From: Terfezia claveryi
Lineage: Eukaryota; Ascomycota; Pezizomycetes; Pezizales; Pezizaceae
Length of the DNA stretch: 64,000 bases
Direction of reading: 5' to 3'
Assembly: GCA_015179025.1 (NCBI GenBank)
Contig: WHUX01000083.1
Span: 167,759 to 231,758, forward strand
In this document: piece after piece, positions 12,369-24,448 of the stretch
Layout of the letters: every line of letters begins with the position of its first letter
Position numbering within the stretch: the stretch's first letter is position 1
Position numbers and translations under genes: made by a program
The notes under the pieces: model-generated
The model's input: only the letters and a program-made list of their open reading frames with translations
Databases searched by the model: none
What the model was told of the DNA's origin: nothing

Positions 12369-12849
12369 ATAATTTTCCCTGATCTCATTTTGCGATCAAG
12401 TTAATGACTGCATGTGAACTGCTGTAATATATGGGGATAGCAACTGTACAATTGGTCTTGAGTCCTGCATCATTGTCATCGTCATGGACATCGTCATCGT
12501 AATCATCATCGTCATGTCTGTTTTATTGTCTTTCCTTTGGCCTCGGTGTTTGGTGCTTCTTCTTTGTTGTTCTGTGGGTTTTGTGTACTATACCTACCGC
12601 ATCAATGAGCATGTAAATTATACCCTAATCTATTATCGAAGAAATATGTCAATATATGCCCTCTTGTAAGGTGTTGATAGTCCTTGGGGTTTTTTTCGCT
12701 TTTAGATTCCCTTCATTGATGTATTTGTATGATGATAGCTGTTGAGGAGAGGATCATGCAAGATAATTTGGCCCTCTATAAAAAACAACCGTGATGGAGA
12801 TGTCTATGCTACTGGGCTCGCAGTGTCTCAAAACTCCCGATACTGCAGC

Positions 12850-12958
12850 TCCATCCCATCCTCCCATCCTTCCATTTTCCCCTCCTCCCATCCTCCCATC
12901 TTCCCATCCTCCTTCCTCCCATCCTCCTTCCTCCCTCCCTCCTTCCTCCCATCCTCAC
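12850..12958. repeat. CCTCCCAT pyrimidine microsatellite
   Basis: Imperfect tandem copies of an 8-base unit (CCTCCCAT) and its shorter variants make one strand almost purely C/T for about 110 bp. It lies roughly 400 bp upstream of the RTT107 start codon and could form a triplex or behave as a polypyrimidine promoter element; that role is inference. Confidence 0.8.
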
Positions 12959-13150
12959 CAACTCCAAACCAACAACTTACCGCCACCAGACGGTCTGCTT
13001 CCTCCACGCGCATGACGTGCACCTTACACGGCTCTCAGACACTCTACATTGGTCTAGAGGAGAGTACATTCAAGAAGGCTGGCTGTATGTACCGCCCCTC
13101 CCCCGCCCGGAAGCGAAGTCACGGCGTGGCGCCAAGAGCGAGAGCGGAAG

Positions 13151-13162
13151 AAGACGCGTCTT
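13151..13162. promoter_or_regulatory. ACGCGT (MluI cell-cycle box) palindrome
   Basis: The 12-bp perfect palindrome AAGACGCGTCTT contains ACGCGT, the binding core of the G1/S factor MBF in yeasts. It sits about 190 bp upstream of the ATG of RTT107, a DNA-damage and replication gene, which is where such a site would be expected. A single copy can arise by chance. Confidence 0.45.
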
Positions 13163-13348
13163 GCCCGCAGCCACCACGTTTCACGTCTCACGTCTCACGT
13201 TTCAACGCCTGACCTTTCAACGCCTCACGTCTCCCCAAGAACAACGGAAAATAACCTGCCTTCAGCTTCCCCCACCCTCTCACTTTGCCCCCCTCCCTTC
13301 TCTCCCAACAGGCTCTTCTCTTCACTCCCTACTGTTGGATAGATCGCC

Positions 13349-16089
13349 ATGGGCCAACCCCCTCCCACACAACCGCCACAACCGCAAGCTGACGCTCCCG
13401 GCCTGTTCAACGAGGTCATATTCTGCATTATCGAGAGTGATAAACTCTCAAAAGACGAGGCGAAAGAGGTAAATAAAAAACTTTCAACAAAATATCAAGG
13501 AGACTCTGACCTCACACATCCCGCTCCCATGCAATCCAGAGTCCGAAACTGAACTTCCTAACGCTCCAATCTTCATGTAGATCCGGAAGAAACTCCTCGA
13601 CAACGGTGCAACCGAAGTCGAGTTCCGAACGAACCCAAACGACAAAATCCCATTCGATCCAGCCGAAGTCACCCATGTCATCGCCGCAGATGTCGATTTC
13701 CCAGGGCAGCTCGAGGTCGACGAGGCTATGAAACCTATCGTCACCCCCGCATGGGTCGACACGACTATTGCGAAAAAGCGCCTGGCCCATGTCCGCCCGT
13801 TCACCCCCGACCCGCAATTCTTCTTCTCGGGGGTAATTGCGACCGTTGCGGAGCTGCCCGTCGGCGACAAGGAGGCTATATGTGGGGGCATCATCGCCAT
13901 GGGTGGGCAGTACAATGGGAACCTGACAAAATTTACCACACACCTGGTAGCTTTGAACATGGATAACGTGCGTATATCGCTTCTTCCCTCGTCTCACTCC
14001 TGGCGGACTTGGCTATAGGGGTTCTGCTGACCCCCAGAATAAGGAAAAATGTAAATCCGTAGTAACAAAAAAGCTGCCGGTAAAAATCGTCCTCCCGCAT
14101 TGGTTCGATGACTGCTTGAAACTCAACCGCCGCATCGACGAACAGCCATACCTCCTCCCCAACCCCGAGATTGAACGGGTCGACTCGACCCAACCTATCC
14201 CGCTTCCACGGGGCCCGGACCTTACCTACGCTCATGCAAACCCCTCGTTGTCGACACAAGTACCCCCCTCGCCAAGACCGAATTTCAATGTTTTCACGGG
14301 GAAGAGAGTGCTCCTGGGGAGGGATCTAGGGATAAACCCCCGACTGCGGAATGTGATATCTGACATTATCAAGCAAGCTAGGGGCGAGATTACGGAGAAT
14401 GTCCTTGATGCACACGTCTATGTTGGGCAGTGGAGGGAGGGGCCAGACTATGTTACCGCCAGCAGGATGGGTCTGTACGTCGGGAATCTTACTTGGATGT
14501 ATTGGATGTTTGCGCACGGAAAGTGGACAAGCCCGTTACGTCGATTACTTCACTACCCGCTTCTCAAAGGCGGTATTCCAGGGTTCCAGAAACTCATCAT
14601 CACAGTCTCTAGTTACGGCGGCGATGCGCGGTTATACCTGGAGAACCTAATCGAGGCGTCCGGGGCGACATTCACAAAGTCAATGAAAGCCGAAAATACA
14701 CACCTCATCGCCGCGAGAGCGCACAGCGAGAAATGCACAGCTGCAAAGGAATGGAATATTAATATGGTGAATCATCTCTGGCTAGAAGAGTCCTATGCTA
14801 AATGCAAAGTCCTCACTGTGGCGGATCAGAAATATACACATTTTCCCACACGGACAAATTTGATGGAGGTTGTTGGGCAGACGCCGATAGATACTCGGAC
14901 TATACAGCAGTATTACGAGCCCGAGGACGAGGACACTACGATGGGTGGGATGACTTCGTCGGATAATCCTGAGGAGGTACCTCCGAATGGACAGGTCAAG
15001 TCGACATCAATGGCGGGTCCACCAAAGAATCCAGTCAAGGCGAAGAAGAAAACTGCCACCGTTTCCGCTGCTCGCCCGCAATTTGAGACTCCGAGTAATA
15101 GAGGTAGAGGTTTACTTGCGCAGACTCCATCGTCGGTTACGACGACGGGGAGTAGGCGCGCAAAGGAGCAGGCTACAGCGAGGTTGCATGATTTAGCCCC
15201 AGATATTGCGTTGTATGAGAAAGAGAAGAAGCGGAAAGGTGGAGTGTTAGGCACAGGGAATCGACGTTGGAGCACAACCCCCACACTGGAAGCGAAAAGC
15301 CATAAACGTGCTGCATCGGAAATCGACGCTGAGCTTACTGCCGACGAAGAGGCCGATACGAGTATAGACGGACCCGGGACAGGGTCAAAACCAAAAAAAG
15401 CAAAGAAGAAAGTCAAACCTACTATCAAGCTCCTAATAACGGGATATGACGGATGGCAGGTCCCGTCGAGAGAAGAATCGGATAAACGCCGGTTACTGGA
15501 TCTTGGAATTTTATGCATTGCGGAGCCGGAGCTGTGCACGTATCTTGCTGCGCCGAAAATTGTTCGAACAAGAAACTTTGTTTGCGCGATTGCAGCGGCG
15601 CCAAAGATTGTCAACATCTCCTGGGTCAAAGCTTGCCTCGACGAAAACAGGATTGTGGAGGCGGAAGAGTACCAACTTGATGACCCCGAGGGAGAAACTA
15701 GACTCAGCATAAACCTAGCAGAGTCCCTCTCCCGCGCAGAGAAGTTGAAGGGAAAATTACTAGATAAATACGTTCTATACTGCACCCCAGAGGTCAAGGG
15801 CGGGTTTGAGACGTGCGCGCAGATAATCAAGGCGAATGGAGGTGTATGCATAAACTTTAAAACGGGGAAGCGGGGTGCTAATATCCCAGAGGGGAAGCCG
15901 GAGGGGGGGAAGTTGGTGCTATTGAGTGGGGAGGCGGGGGGGGATATGAAGCTGTGGAAACCATTTGTGAAGATGGCGAAGGAGGTGGGTGCCGAGCCGG
16001 TGATTTATAGGACGGATTGGTTGTTGGATTCGGCGATGAGGCAGAAGGTAGTGTGGGATGAGAGATATTTGGTACCGCAGAAGAAGTAG
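13349..16089 (+). CDS. RTT107: Multi-BRCT DNA-damage scaffold Rtt107/Brc1
   Basis: Rtt107 (Brc1 in fission yeast) is a nuclear scaffold that binds phosphorylated H2A and Slx4-type partners at stalled or damaged replication forks. The exons are 13349..13468, 13581..13967 and 14038..16089, giving 852 residues. BRCT-type blocks run along residues 15-110 (FNEVIFCIIES, PIVTPAWVDTTI), 115-200 (SGVIATVAELP, IVLPHWFDDCLKL), 248-340 (FTGKRVLLGRDLG, GNLTWMYWMFAHGKW) and 350-440 (LIITVSSYGGDARLYLENLI, HLWLEESYAKCKVL). After a charged linker, a C-terminal pair starts near residue 630 (IKLLITGYDGW, VNISWVKACLDENR) and runs to the end (YVLYCTPEV, VIYRTDWLLDSAM). Six BRCT repeats with a linker before the last pair is the Rtt107/Brc1 layout. 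The gene is complete. Confidence 0.88.
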
Positions 16090-16216
16090 GGGTTAGAGGT
16101 TTGGATGTAGTGGTGATACTCTTCTTAGTTTCGAAATGGGGGGGGTGAATTTCTTCGACCTGTATACCATTTCCGTCACTTTTTATAAGCTCACTGGCGC
16201 ATTATTGTGATTTGAG

Positions 16217-16251
16217 TTTTTTTTTTTTTTTTTTTTTGGGGGGGGAGGGGG
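16217..16251. repeat. Homopolymer T-run followed by G-run
   Basis: A run of 21 T is followed directly by 8 G, one A and 5 G. It lies between the convergent 3' ends of RTT107 and VPS25. The run lengths are prone to both polymerase slippage and sequencing error. Confidence 0.85.
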
Positions 16252-16359
16252 TAACCTTGGACCGGCATAGGGAAATGAAAACAAAACATGATTGATATCT
16301 TTCTTTTTTTGCAGAAAAAAGGTAAGAGAGATATGTACAAATAGTGCTACTCCTCCCAA

Positions 16360-17292
16360 CTAGAAGAACTTCACCCCAAATTCATCGTTGATACTAAATA
16401 TCTGCGCAACCCCGCGCTTCATAAGTATCTCTAGGGATTTTCGTACTAGGTGCGGGTCCATCCCGTGGAATTCTAGCGAGGGTTATTATACATCTCACTC
16501 GTAAGATAAGGGGACGACGAACGATGACGACGACGCACCTTGCGAAACAGACAAATCCCCCTCCGAAATCTCATATAGTGTCAACACCGCGTTTTTCTGC
16601 CCTGTGGAATCAATCTACATATAGATATCTTCATTTGAGCTTCCGCCTTTTATTTTTTTTATTTTATTTTTTCATATTTAGGGAGCGGAGAAAATGGGGG
16701 AAAGGGGAGAAATGGGTACCCAGTCGTAGATGATATTCGCCCATTCGTCCACTCGACGCCAGTAGATGTAGAAGGCCGACTTGTCTGTAGCAGTAGCAGT
16801 AGTAGTGGTGGTAGCGGTAGTCTCCCACTCAATCTGCCCCTCTGTCGACATCCATGATAATATCTCGACTGCATCGGCGGGTTTAAGTCGCCCTGTGTAC
16901 CCTCGCAGCTCTTATTAGCAGCCGCCAACAACTCCCGCCCCACTAACCCCCACCCCTTTCCCCCCTTAGAAAAGGATGGGACATACTCCCCAAAGCCCTG
17001 TTCCAGAATAACTCCGACTCAAGCACCTCGCTCAGCTGCGCCTTCCAGAGCTTCCGCGCGCGACAGTACTGCAGGATGAACGTCGCCCAGATGAGGCGCT
17101 GGGAGGCCCAGGTGGTACTGTTGGGCTGGCGCGTGAAGAAGGGGGGGTAGCTGTATTGGGGGGGAAAGACTGCTGGGTCGAGGTTGGTCTGTGGACGGGG
17201 GTGAGGTGTATTAGTAGTAGGCGATGTGAAGGAGGAGGATTGGGTGAAGGAGGAAGGGGGAGGGGGGGTTAAATGGGACGTACGGAGGTCAT
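16360..17292 (-). CDS. VPS25: ESCRT-II subunit Vps25
   Basis: Vps25 is the ESCRT-II subunit, two copies per complex, that links to ESCRT-III for sorting ubiquitinated cargo into multivesicular bodies. I assembled it from five exons: 17292..17284 (only 9 nt, M-T-S), 17188..16987, 16910..16720, 16614..16539 and 16472..16360. The product is 196 residues, close to the family's usual length. The N-terminal winged helix has the diagnostic FPPQYSYPPFFTRQPN and LQYCRARKLWKAQL. The C-terminal winged helix ends in EFHGMDPHLVRKSLEIL and EFGVKFF. Between GQIEWE and FYIYWRRVDEW there is an inserted Thr/Ala run encoded by a trinucleotide repeat. No frame covers the whole gene, so it is easy to miss. Confidence 0.9.
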
Positions 17293-17805
17293 TTGGGATG
17301 AATGCGCTGGAGCTTGGGTATTTTGTTGCGGGCTTTTGCAGCGGGCATTTGCAGCGGGTGATGGCTTATCGATAAGCTTTGTTTACAAGGGTGTGGAAAT
17401 ACGTCATTTTGAGAGCTCTTGAATTGGTGGTGATATTGAAAAATTTAAAAATCCGTATACCATCGAATTTAACATGAAAAATGATTGTGAATACTAATAA
17501 AATTAATAAATAGATAGCTCTAGTCTCGTTAGGTATGGGCAATTCGAGAACAGGTTCTCCTGCCAAAAAAATCAGTCTGAATTCCGCCTTCCTCCTCTTC
17601 AGTAGAGTCAAAAAAAAAAAACCTCGAAAGAAGCAAGCAAGAAGCAATTTAACACCATTTCACCTCCTTCTCTCATCATGTATCCAAATAAAAGCCTCGC
17701 AGTGGGTAGGCATCACAGTATGTGTCTTATATATCAGGCCCACGAGAAAAACCCATCTATGACCCTCATTTACATAAGGGCAACTCACCATCCATTTGTC
17801 TATTC
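17293..17805. other. Intergenic region between VPS25 and the Mpv17-type gene
   Basis: These 513 bp should contain the VPS25 promoter and the 3' end of the Mpv17-type gene, both on the minus strand. The sequence is A/T-rich from 17400 to 17620 and includes a palindromic TTATCGATAAG at about 17367-17377. I see no gene. Confidence 0.6.
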
Positions 17806-18726
17806 TTATGCTTGCGTAGCTGAATTTGCCAAAGAAATATAGCACGTCCAGAAGATACCAACTGTCGATACAAATGGCTACAGCAACACATCAGCGGCCC
17901 AAAGTCGGAGACAAGGAAGGCCCAGGCTTGAAATACTCACCAACTGGAACTGCAGTGGAATAATCCTAAAATTGAGGATCTGTACCAATGGCCAGATCAT
18001 GAAATTAGCCTTGAGCGTGGGGACGTAGACCTGCTTCATTTTCCTCTTGACAGCTTTCGGTCCACCACCCTCGGCGAGGGCCAAGTAGGAGAAGAATAGC
18101 CCGAGGCCTAGTGGATGATTAGGATCGTTGAACTTTCACGGAATGGATAAGGAGAGGTACGAACCGACCGGCGCAAAGCAGAGCTGATCAGCGACAACCC
18201 TCTTGAACGCTTGTGTAGTCCCGGTATTCTTTGTAATAGGAAATGTTGTTGACAAGAGCTGAAACCATTTATACTGTATCGGCGCCATGATAAATCCCCA
18301 GGCCATAAACCTCGTCAATCTACAAAACAGAGGCAGTAAGCATAATGTCTCCCTAGCATACCCAGAAGACAGCCTCCAGACATACCTCTCAAAATCAAAC
18401 GGCGGCGGTAGCCTATAACTCGGAGGTATAAGATCCGTCTTGTACTTTGGCAATGGATTTTTCTCATCCAGCTGATGAATCCCCTTCGCAAGAACATCCT
18501 TTTCGGTGGCACCACCTGGGTTCCGAAGAGCCCGTTCTCGTATCGAAGTAAGCGTCTGAGCACAGGTATCTGCAATCCCACCTAATATCTATCACGACAA
18601 ATTAGCATTGGGGATAAACGAAGCTAGGTTGGTAGGCAGGTTTGAACTCACTGAGTTGGTAATCATCATAGTCAACAACGGTCTCGTCTCGTAGTAATGA
18701 TCGAACCGGGCCATTAACCTTGCCAT
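17806..18726 (-). CDS. Mpv17/PMP22 family membrane protein
   Basis: Mpv17/PMP22 proteins are small four-helix channels of the mitochondrial inner membrane or peroxisome. The exons are 18726..18652, 18588..18386, 18319..18165, 18107..17941 and 17877..17806, giving 223 residues. The family's signature blocks are all visible: DHYYETRPLLTMMITNSILGGIADTCAQ at the N-terminus, RFMAWGFIMAPIQYKWFQLL, ADQLCFAPVGLGLFFSYLA, and the C-terminal FMIWPLVQILNFRIIPLQFQ followed by PFVSTVGIFWTCYIS. The intron after APVG uses the donor GTTCGT. An insert of about 40 residues (ALRNPGGATEKDVLAKGIHQLD...) sits between helices 1 and 2, as in several fungal PMP22-type members. I cannot decide between mitochondrial and peroxisomal location. 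Confidence 0.88.
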
Positions 18727-19309
18727 GGTGAAAAATTGCACAAAAATAACAATCGTATGTAATAAAGGCTGCCGAACTCGAAGTCCAAATAATTAACAAC
18801 CGTCGATACAATAAGAGGCACAAATGTCCAGTAAGTCCACAAGGTAAGGAACGAAAGTCGGGTAAGCTTGCTCACAATATGTCCACAGAGGTAACGACCG
18901 TTTAGGGTCCTAAGAATCCGGGAGATCATTATAGCACAAGGCTGTCCTGTCTAGTCTGGTTTGTCCTGTCCACAAGCGAAATTATACAAGCGATAGCGGT
19001 CGGAAGTGCCGGAGCGAAGAAGCTTGGAGATCTGTTTCCCCGCTATCGACTAAACGGAATGGCCGTGAAGAAACTTGAATCTGTCTTCTTGGTACCGGCT
19101 GGCGTCTTTATCATTGATGAAGGATCACGTGACATTATAACTTAATCTAAATTTTCAGGGTAACAGGCTTGGTTGCTAAGATATCACAGGGCTATAAGGA
19201 AGTTTTATCATTGAGCCATGCAATGGCTGGAGTATTCGGGTAATCAACTGCCTGCAAGAAACCATTACCAAACCAAATCATTCACCTTATCTACAACCAG
19301 ACAAGCTGT
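18727..19309. other. Intergenic region between the Mpv17-type gene and TRS65
   Basis: These 583 bp hold the promoter of the Mpv17-type gene and the 3' end of TRS65. A minus-strand frame starting at 18929 runs into the gene in another frame and ends there; it is not an N-terminal extension. A CACGTGAC motif occurs at 19123-19130. Nothing else is evident. Confidence 0.6.
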
Positions 19310-21285
19310 TTACTTTGAGTGCCGGACAGATATTATGCTAGGCAAGTCCCTGCACTCCGTTGTTTCACTGAGATTCATACTGATATCCACCACCCGAACA
19401 CCCTCTACATTCAAAACTCCAGTTGTCAGGGCAACGAAACGCAGTTCTGTAGTATGGCATGCTAATGGGGCAAGAGGCCTGTGAAAGGCGCATTAGCAAA
19501 GTTAATTATAAATGGTGAAGGGAAACCAACCCTATCCGAACATCATTCATCAGACACACTAGTTCGGCCGGCTCTAAAATTTGTGATCTATGTGCTGTAT
19601 ATACAGCTCCTTCATCCATGACATAACCAGTGCCGTCGTGCGCTGCGGGTGGAAGCACTTTCCCACTATCTGCTTTCCACCTCTTATGAGGGACAACCAA
19701 CGCTAGCTTCCGAGGCCGAGAGCTTCGGTTCACTACAAAAACGGTCCATGTGAAAACCTCTCCCACATAAACCCTTGCCGGGCCTGAAAAAGTCATGACC
19801 AGCCCGTTAGCATCGTGTGAAGGCAGCTGATATGGGGCCGAGAAATGCAGTACAGGCGACGTCTCCGGAGATGGTCCTGTTGTTCGGATACCGGAAGCAG
19901 ACATAATAGTGGTCCCGTATTGCATCGGCCCGCTCATTGCCCTTGACATTCTAGTCGGTGGCAACACCTTTGTGCCCGAAATTTCGATGGATGTGCTCCA
20001 GACGGATTTTACGAGTGGATGGCAGTCGTTCGAGACTAACACGTTGGCCTCCAGCGACAGCGTCACAGGACATAAAACTGGCGTTGTTACATTGGTGGGA
20101 TCTCGGTGATCCAGTGAGTATAAGAATGTGACCTCATCACGAAGGCGACAAGTCATAGGAAGCAACGCCTCCAATGGGCCACCAATAAGTTCCGCCTTTC
20201 CTCCTGTCAATGTAAGTCCCACTTTGTTGAGGACGATGTCCCCTGCCGATATGTCAATGTCCAGGGAGGCAATGACGTTTTGTTTGGTAATTGTACCAAC
20301 CTCCGAATGTCTTAGTCGCACGTTTAGCGCCGGGAAGAGATGAAACATCCTCTTCGATCGATGTGATATTGAACCCGATGTCTCTCTCAAGATATGTCCT
20401 GCTGGACTGACCCGGGAGACTCTCAAAGCAGATAGTTGTGGCCGAGGCCCCCCCAAAAATGAGTCATCGCTATATGCCTCCAAGAGGTTCACCCCAAAAA
20501 CATTCCGACTGGTGAGATAGTCATGATCCACTTTCTCATTCAGTCCTTCAAATGGCTTGATTGAGGCAACGACAGCAAACAGGACCTTAGGGCTACTCAA
20601 GCGAGTTCGGGGATGTCCTTAAAGAGCGTGTCAGCGCTAGAAGGCCTGTATGGGGTCCTCATTCCTACCGAGTGGCACCACTACCTTCCATACAGATAAA
20701 TATTTGCCGTGAAAGTCAACCCGGATACGAGTCGAGTTTTGGTCATCGAGAGTTGCGACATGAAGTACATGGATACCATCATTCGGTCTTGACGTTTGTT
20801 CCGACTTGCTCTGTCCCTCCACAGCGACTACTTCCATAGATATGGCAACCCTTGAGATATAGGATTTATACTGATCCTCTCCCAATTGTGTTTCGGGGTC
20901 ATGTTCCATTATCACGAAGACAGGTATGCTCTCATCTGCAGAACTCAGGGAAGTCAACTTTATATATAGTTAAAGGATAATTGAGTAGGCTGTGTGCATG
21001 ATACTCACCATAGAAAAGGGATCGTCTTTGAGGAACATCATTCAATGCCTCAATAGCAGAGATATCGCGACTGCCTTCCCCCAGTTCGTGGATGAGTCTT
21101 GCGATGTCAACATCGGACGCATGAGGGACAAGGACTTCCAGCCGAGAAGATTCAAGGATTTCTGTGCCGGTTCGTGAAACAGCCTCTATATCTACGGACT
21201 CGGACATTTGGACTTGAGGGCGGCTCGCTTGCTGCCTCCGAAAGTGAATATTCAGAGTAGTGTAGCAAGGGTCATTAGAGCTCAT
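19310..21285 (-). CDS. TRS65: TRAPPII complex subunit Trs65
   Basis: Trs65 is a fungal-specific subunit of TRAPPII, the guanine-nucleotide exchange factor for late-Golgi Rab GTPases. The exons are 21285..21009, 20935..20669, 20617..19531 and 19478..19310, giving 599 residues with agreeing phases. The second exon must start at the CTGCAG acceptor to keep frame (FYG-DESIPVFVIMEH). Beta-rich, Ig-like segments fill the C-terminal half (VMTFSGPARVYVGEVFTWTVFVVN). The ending reads NDVRIGPLAPLACHTTELRF and LTTGVLNVEGVRVVD, the conserved Trs65 C-terminal block. The gene is divergent from PRP40 across 295 bp. The family call rests on that block and overall layout. Confidence 0.8.
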
Positions 21286-21580
21286 GGCTTAATCTGGATG
21301 CTTGGCATATCAGTACCGGTAGTCTGGTTGGCACAAGCCTCGACTAACAAGGGCATAAAATATACGCAGGGAAACTACGTAGTTTATTTTACAGCTAGAC
21401 GAATCTCGAGTTTTTTTCGCGCGTTATATGAAACGCCTCTGGACGATCACCAAACTGCTGACATAATACTAGGCATAAACTGACAACTACAGTAAATAGC
21501 CATCAGAGGTGCATACGATAATTTCTAACAAAGCACTGTACGACTCCACAACCAGGGCTGAATTCTAAGAGATTCTCAAC

Positions 21581-24448
21581 ATGTCGGCACTTTGGCAGGA
21601 AGCCAGGAATCCAGCAGATGGACGCATCTATTACTACAACACACAGACGAAAGAGACGCAATGGACGAAGCCTGTGGAGTTGATGACACCAGCAGAGGTG
21701 TGCAATGGACAGCCCTGAGTATATTCAACATGCAACATGCTGATGGATTATATAGCGAGCATTGCAGAATACACCATGGAAGGAATACACAGCAGAAGGG
21801 GGAAGGAAGTATTGGTACGCGATCTTCACATATCTTGAAAAAATAACACAGGAGCTAACCCCATTATGTAGGTATAACACTGAGACCAAGCAAAGCGTAT
21901 GGGAGATGCCCGATGTTCTCAAAGCAGCTCTCGCGAAACCCGCTCCTGTCCATAGTCTACCCGCCGCGTAAGTCCAACAATTCAACGGTCTTTGATCGCT
22001 ACCTAACCATGTTTATATATATAGCCCTACCTTTGTTGCTGGGGGGCCTGCTAGCTTCAACTACTCTCACGACGATAATAATAATCGGCAAGTAGCACTT
22101 TATGGTAACCAGATAGGTGACACAGGAATGGAAAATGGGAGTAAATCATTGTCGCTGCTATCTGCTGTTGACAGCAAGGATGAACCACAATATTCAACTC
22201 AGGATGAAGCTGAAGCGGCCTTTATCAAGCTTTTGCGGCGTAGTGGTGTGGGAGCAGACTGGACATGGGAACAAACTATGCGGGCCGTAATTAAGGAACC
22301 ACAGTATCGTGCACTCAAGGATCCTAGGGACAGGAAAGCGGCATTTGAGAAGTTCACAGTTGAACTACGGGCCCAAGAGGTCGAGAAGGCGAAGGATCGT
22401 ATGACCAAACTTCGTCAAGATTTCTCCACTATGCTGAAGAGTCATCCCGAGATTAAGTATTTTACTAGGTGGAAGTAAGTATGATTACCCTCATTTCACA
22501 CCTGAACCATTGTTAATCTTACCTTTTTAGGACCGCTCTGCCTATCATTGAGAAAGAAACTATCTTTAGGTCAGCCGCTGACGATACTGAACGCCGCCAG
22601 TTGTTTGATGAGTATATTGCTGAGCTCTGGAGAACTGAAGTGGAACGGGAAGCTGCTACCCGTAAGGAGGGCATGGAAGAGCTGGCCAATCTTTTGAAGT
22701 CACTCAATTTAGAGCCATATACTCGCTGGTCAGAGGCTCAATCAATCATCCAAAACAATGAACGTTTCATATCTGAAGAAAGGTTCCAGGCTCTCACGAA
22801 GCTCGACATACTTAATACATTCGAGAGTCATATCAAGCAACTGGAAAGGGCATTTAATGACCAGAAACAGCGTATCAAGGCCTTGAAGATGAGGAAGGAA
22901 CGCAAGAATAGAGAAGCTTTCGTGGTAAGTATACTAAGGAACTTTATGAAGAAATGTTGCCTAACGGCTAGAATAGGAATTACTCGAGAAACTACGCAGT
23001 GAAGGAAAAATTCGTGCGGGTACGAAATGGATGCATATTCACCCATTGATAAAGGATGACCCTCGCTACACAAACATGTTAGGCCAATCTGGTTCGACTC
23101 CTCTGGATCTATTCTGGGATAAAATGGAAGAAGTGGACAGAGATATTAGGCTAAAGAAGAATTTTGTGCTTGACGTGATAGAGGTGTGTTCATCTTCTAA
23201 GAACGGTCCTTGATCAGACATGCTAATGATGGGCTAGGAGAAACGATTTGAGATTAGCTACAAAACTACATTTGATGAGTTTGCTGCCTTCATAAAAACT
23301 GACTCACGCACAGCTTCACTGGATCATGACACTCTAACCGTTCTTTTTGACAAAGTAAGTTTGTCGCTACCCTGAATTCACGGAGCCGAGTACTAATCTC
23401 GATAGTTGCGTGAGAAAGTCGTCAAGCGGGTTGAGGATGATCGGCACCAGGCTGAACGCCAACAGCGTCGCCGTATGGATGCTCTACGCTCTGCGCTTAA
23501 GCACTTAGAGCCACCTGTAGAGGTGACTGATACCTGGGAGCAAGTACGTCCTCGTATCCAGAAATTGGATGAGTATCAAGCACTTGAGACAGAGGAGCTT
23601 CGACAGCAGGCTTTCGATAAATTCATCCGCAGATTGAAAGAGAAGGAGGAAGATCGTGCGAAGGATCTGGAGCGTAGGGAACGTAAGGACAAAGAAAGAG
23701 AAAGGGAGAAGGAAAAAGAAAGAGAGAAGGAGAAGGAGAAATTACCTCGCAGTGACAGGGATAGAGCCGATCGTGATCGCGAGAGGGACAGGGAGCGAGA
23801 ACGAGAACGTGAACGTGAACGTGAACGATCGCATCGTGATCGAGACCGCGAATCGGAGTCTGGTAGGAATGGACATCATCGTGACTCTTACCACAGGAGC
23901 AGCCGCCACCCTAGGGACCATCGCGAGGGAAGCCATTCTCATAGGAGCAGAAGTCCACCAGAGGTAGACGCATATGAGGCGGAAAGAAGAAGGGCTGCAG
24001 GTGAGAGAGAACGCCAATATCTCCGAAGTGGCAGGAACAGAAGCGCTTCTCGTCATCGTGAGCGCCATGAGAGAGCTTCTAGCCGTACGAGTACTAGCCA
24101 TTATGACCGTGAGAGAAGGGAGAGAGAAGAGGAAAGGGAGAGACAGTATCGATTGAGAGGCATTGATAGAGGCCCCGAGCTGCATTATGAGGACCGTGTA
24201 AGAAGACGCCCCAGAGATTCGAGTGTGGGGAGTGAGGAGGGAAGCCGTAGGGACTCAAAGGTAAGATTACTATCGTTAATACATCACTGTCATCATACAT
24301 CGAATGGCTAACAATGCATCAGCGATCTCGCCGTGAGCGTACCCCCCATACCCCTAGTCACCCCTCCTCTAAAGCCCCAGAAGTTGCTCGTCCTGAGAAG
24401 ATTGATGAGAAGGCGGAAGAAAGTGAGGAGGGGGAAATTGCTGAGTAG
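21581..24448 (+). CDS. PRP40: U1 snRNP splicing factor Prp40
   Basis: Prp40 is a U1 snRNP protein that helps bridge the 5' splice site to the branch-point complex. The exons are 21581..21697, 21756..21814, 21872..21967, 22025..22474, 22531..22924, 22977..23183, 23238..23354, 23406..24260 and 24323..24448, giving 806 residues. Two N-terminal WW domains are clear: [21 protein letters not shown]...W..P and [21 protein letters not shown]...W..P. Several FF domains follow from about residue 140 ([70 protein letters not shown]). The C-terminal 200 residues are an RE/RD/RS-rich tail ([20 protein letters not shown]), longer than in budding yeast. The codons of that tail form a GAR-type purine repeat at about 23690-23840. 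Confidence 0.93.

Larger units (their letters stand above)
12369..13348. other. Intergenic region upstream of RTT107
   Basis: These 980 bp separate the coiled-coil gene from RTT107 on the same strand. It holds a CATC-type repeat near 12475-12515, the pyrimidine-rich CCTCCCAT array at 12850-12958, tandem CACGTCTCACGT-like repeats at about 13180-13235, and an ACGCGT palindrome at 13151-13162. Several frames through the arrays are low-complexity artefacts. Confidence 0.65.

Noticed and set aside
12742..13212. Ser/Pro-rich plus-strand frame
   Set aside because: It is created by the CCTCCCAT array; all three frames and the opposite strand stay open through it for the same reason.
18714..18929. 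Membrane-like frame that might extend the Mpv17-type protein N-terminally
   Set aside because: It overlaps the gene in a different frame and stops there; the Mpv17-type protein already has a complete N-terminus beginning at 18726.
23742..24185. Minus-strand frame of 147 codons
   Set aside because: Antisense shadow of the RE/RS-rich PRP40 tail.
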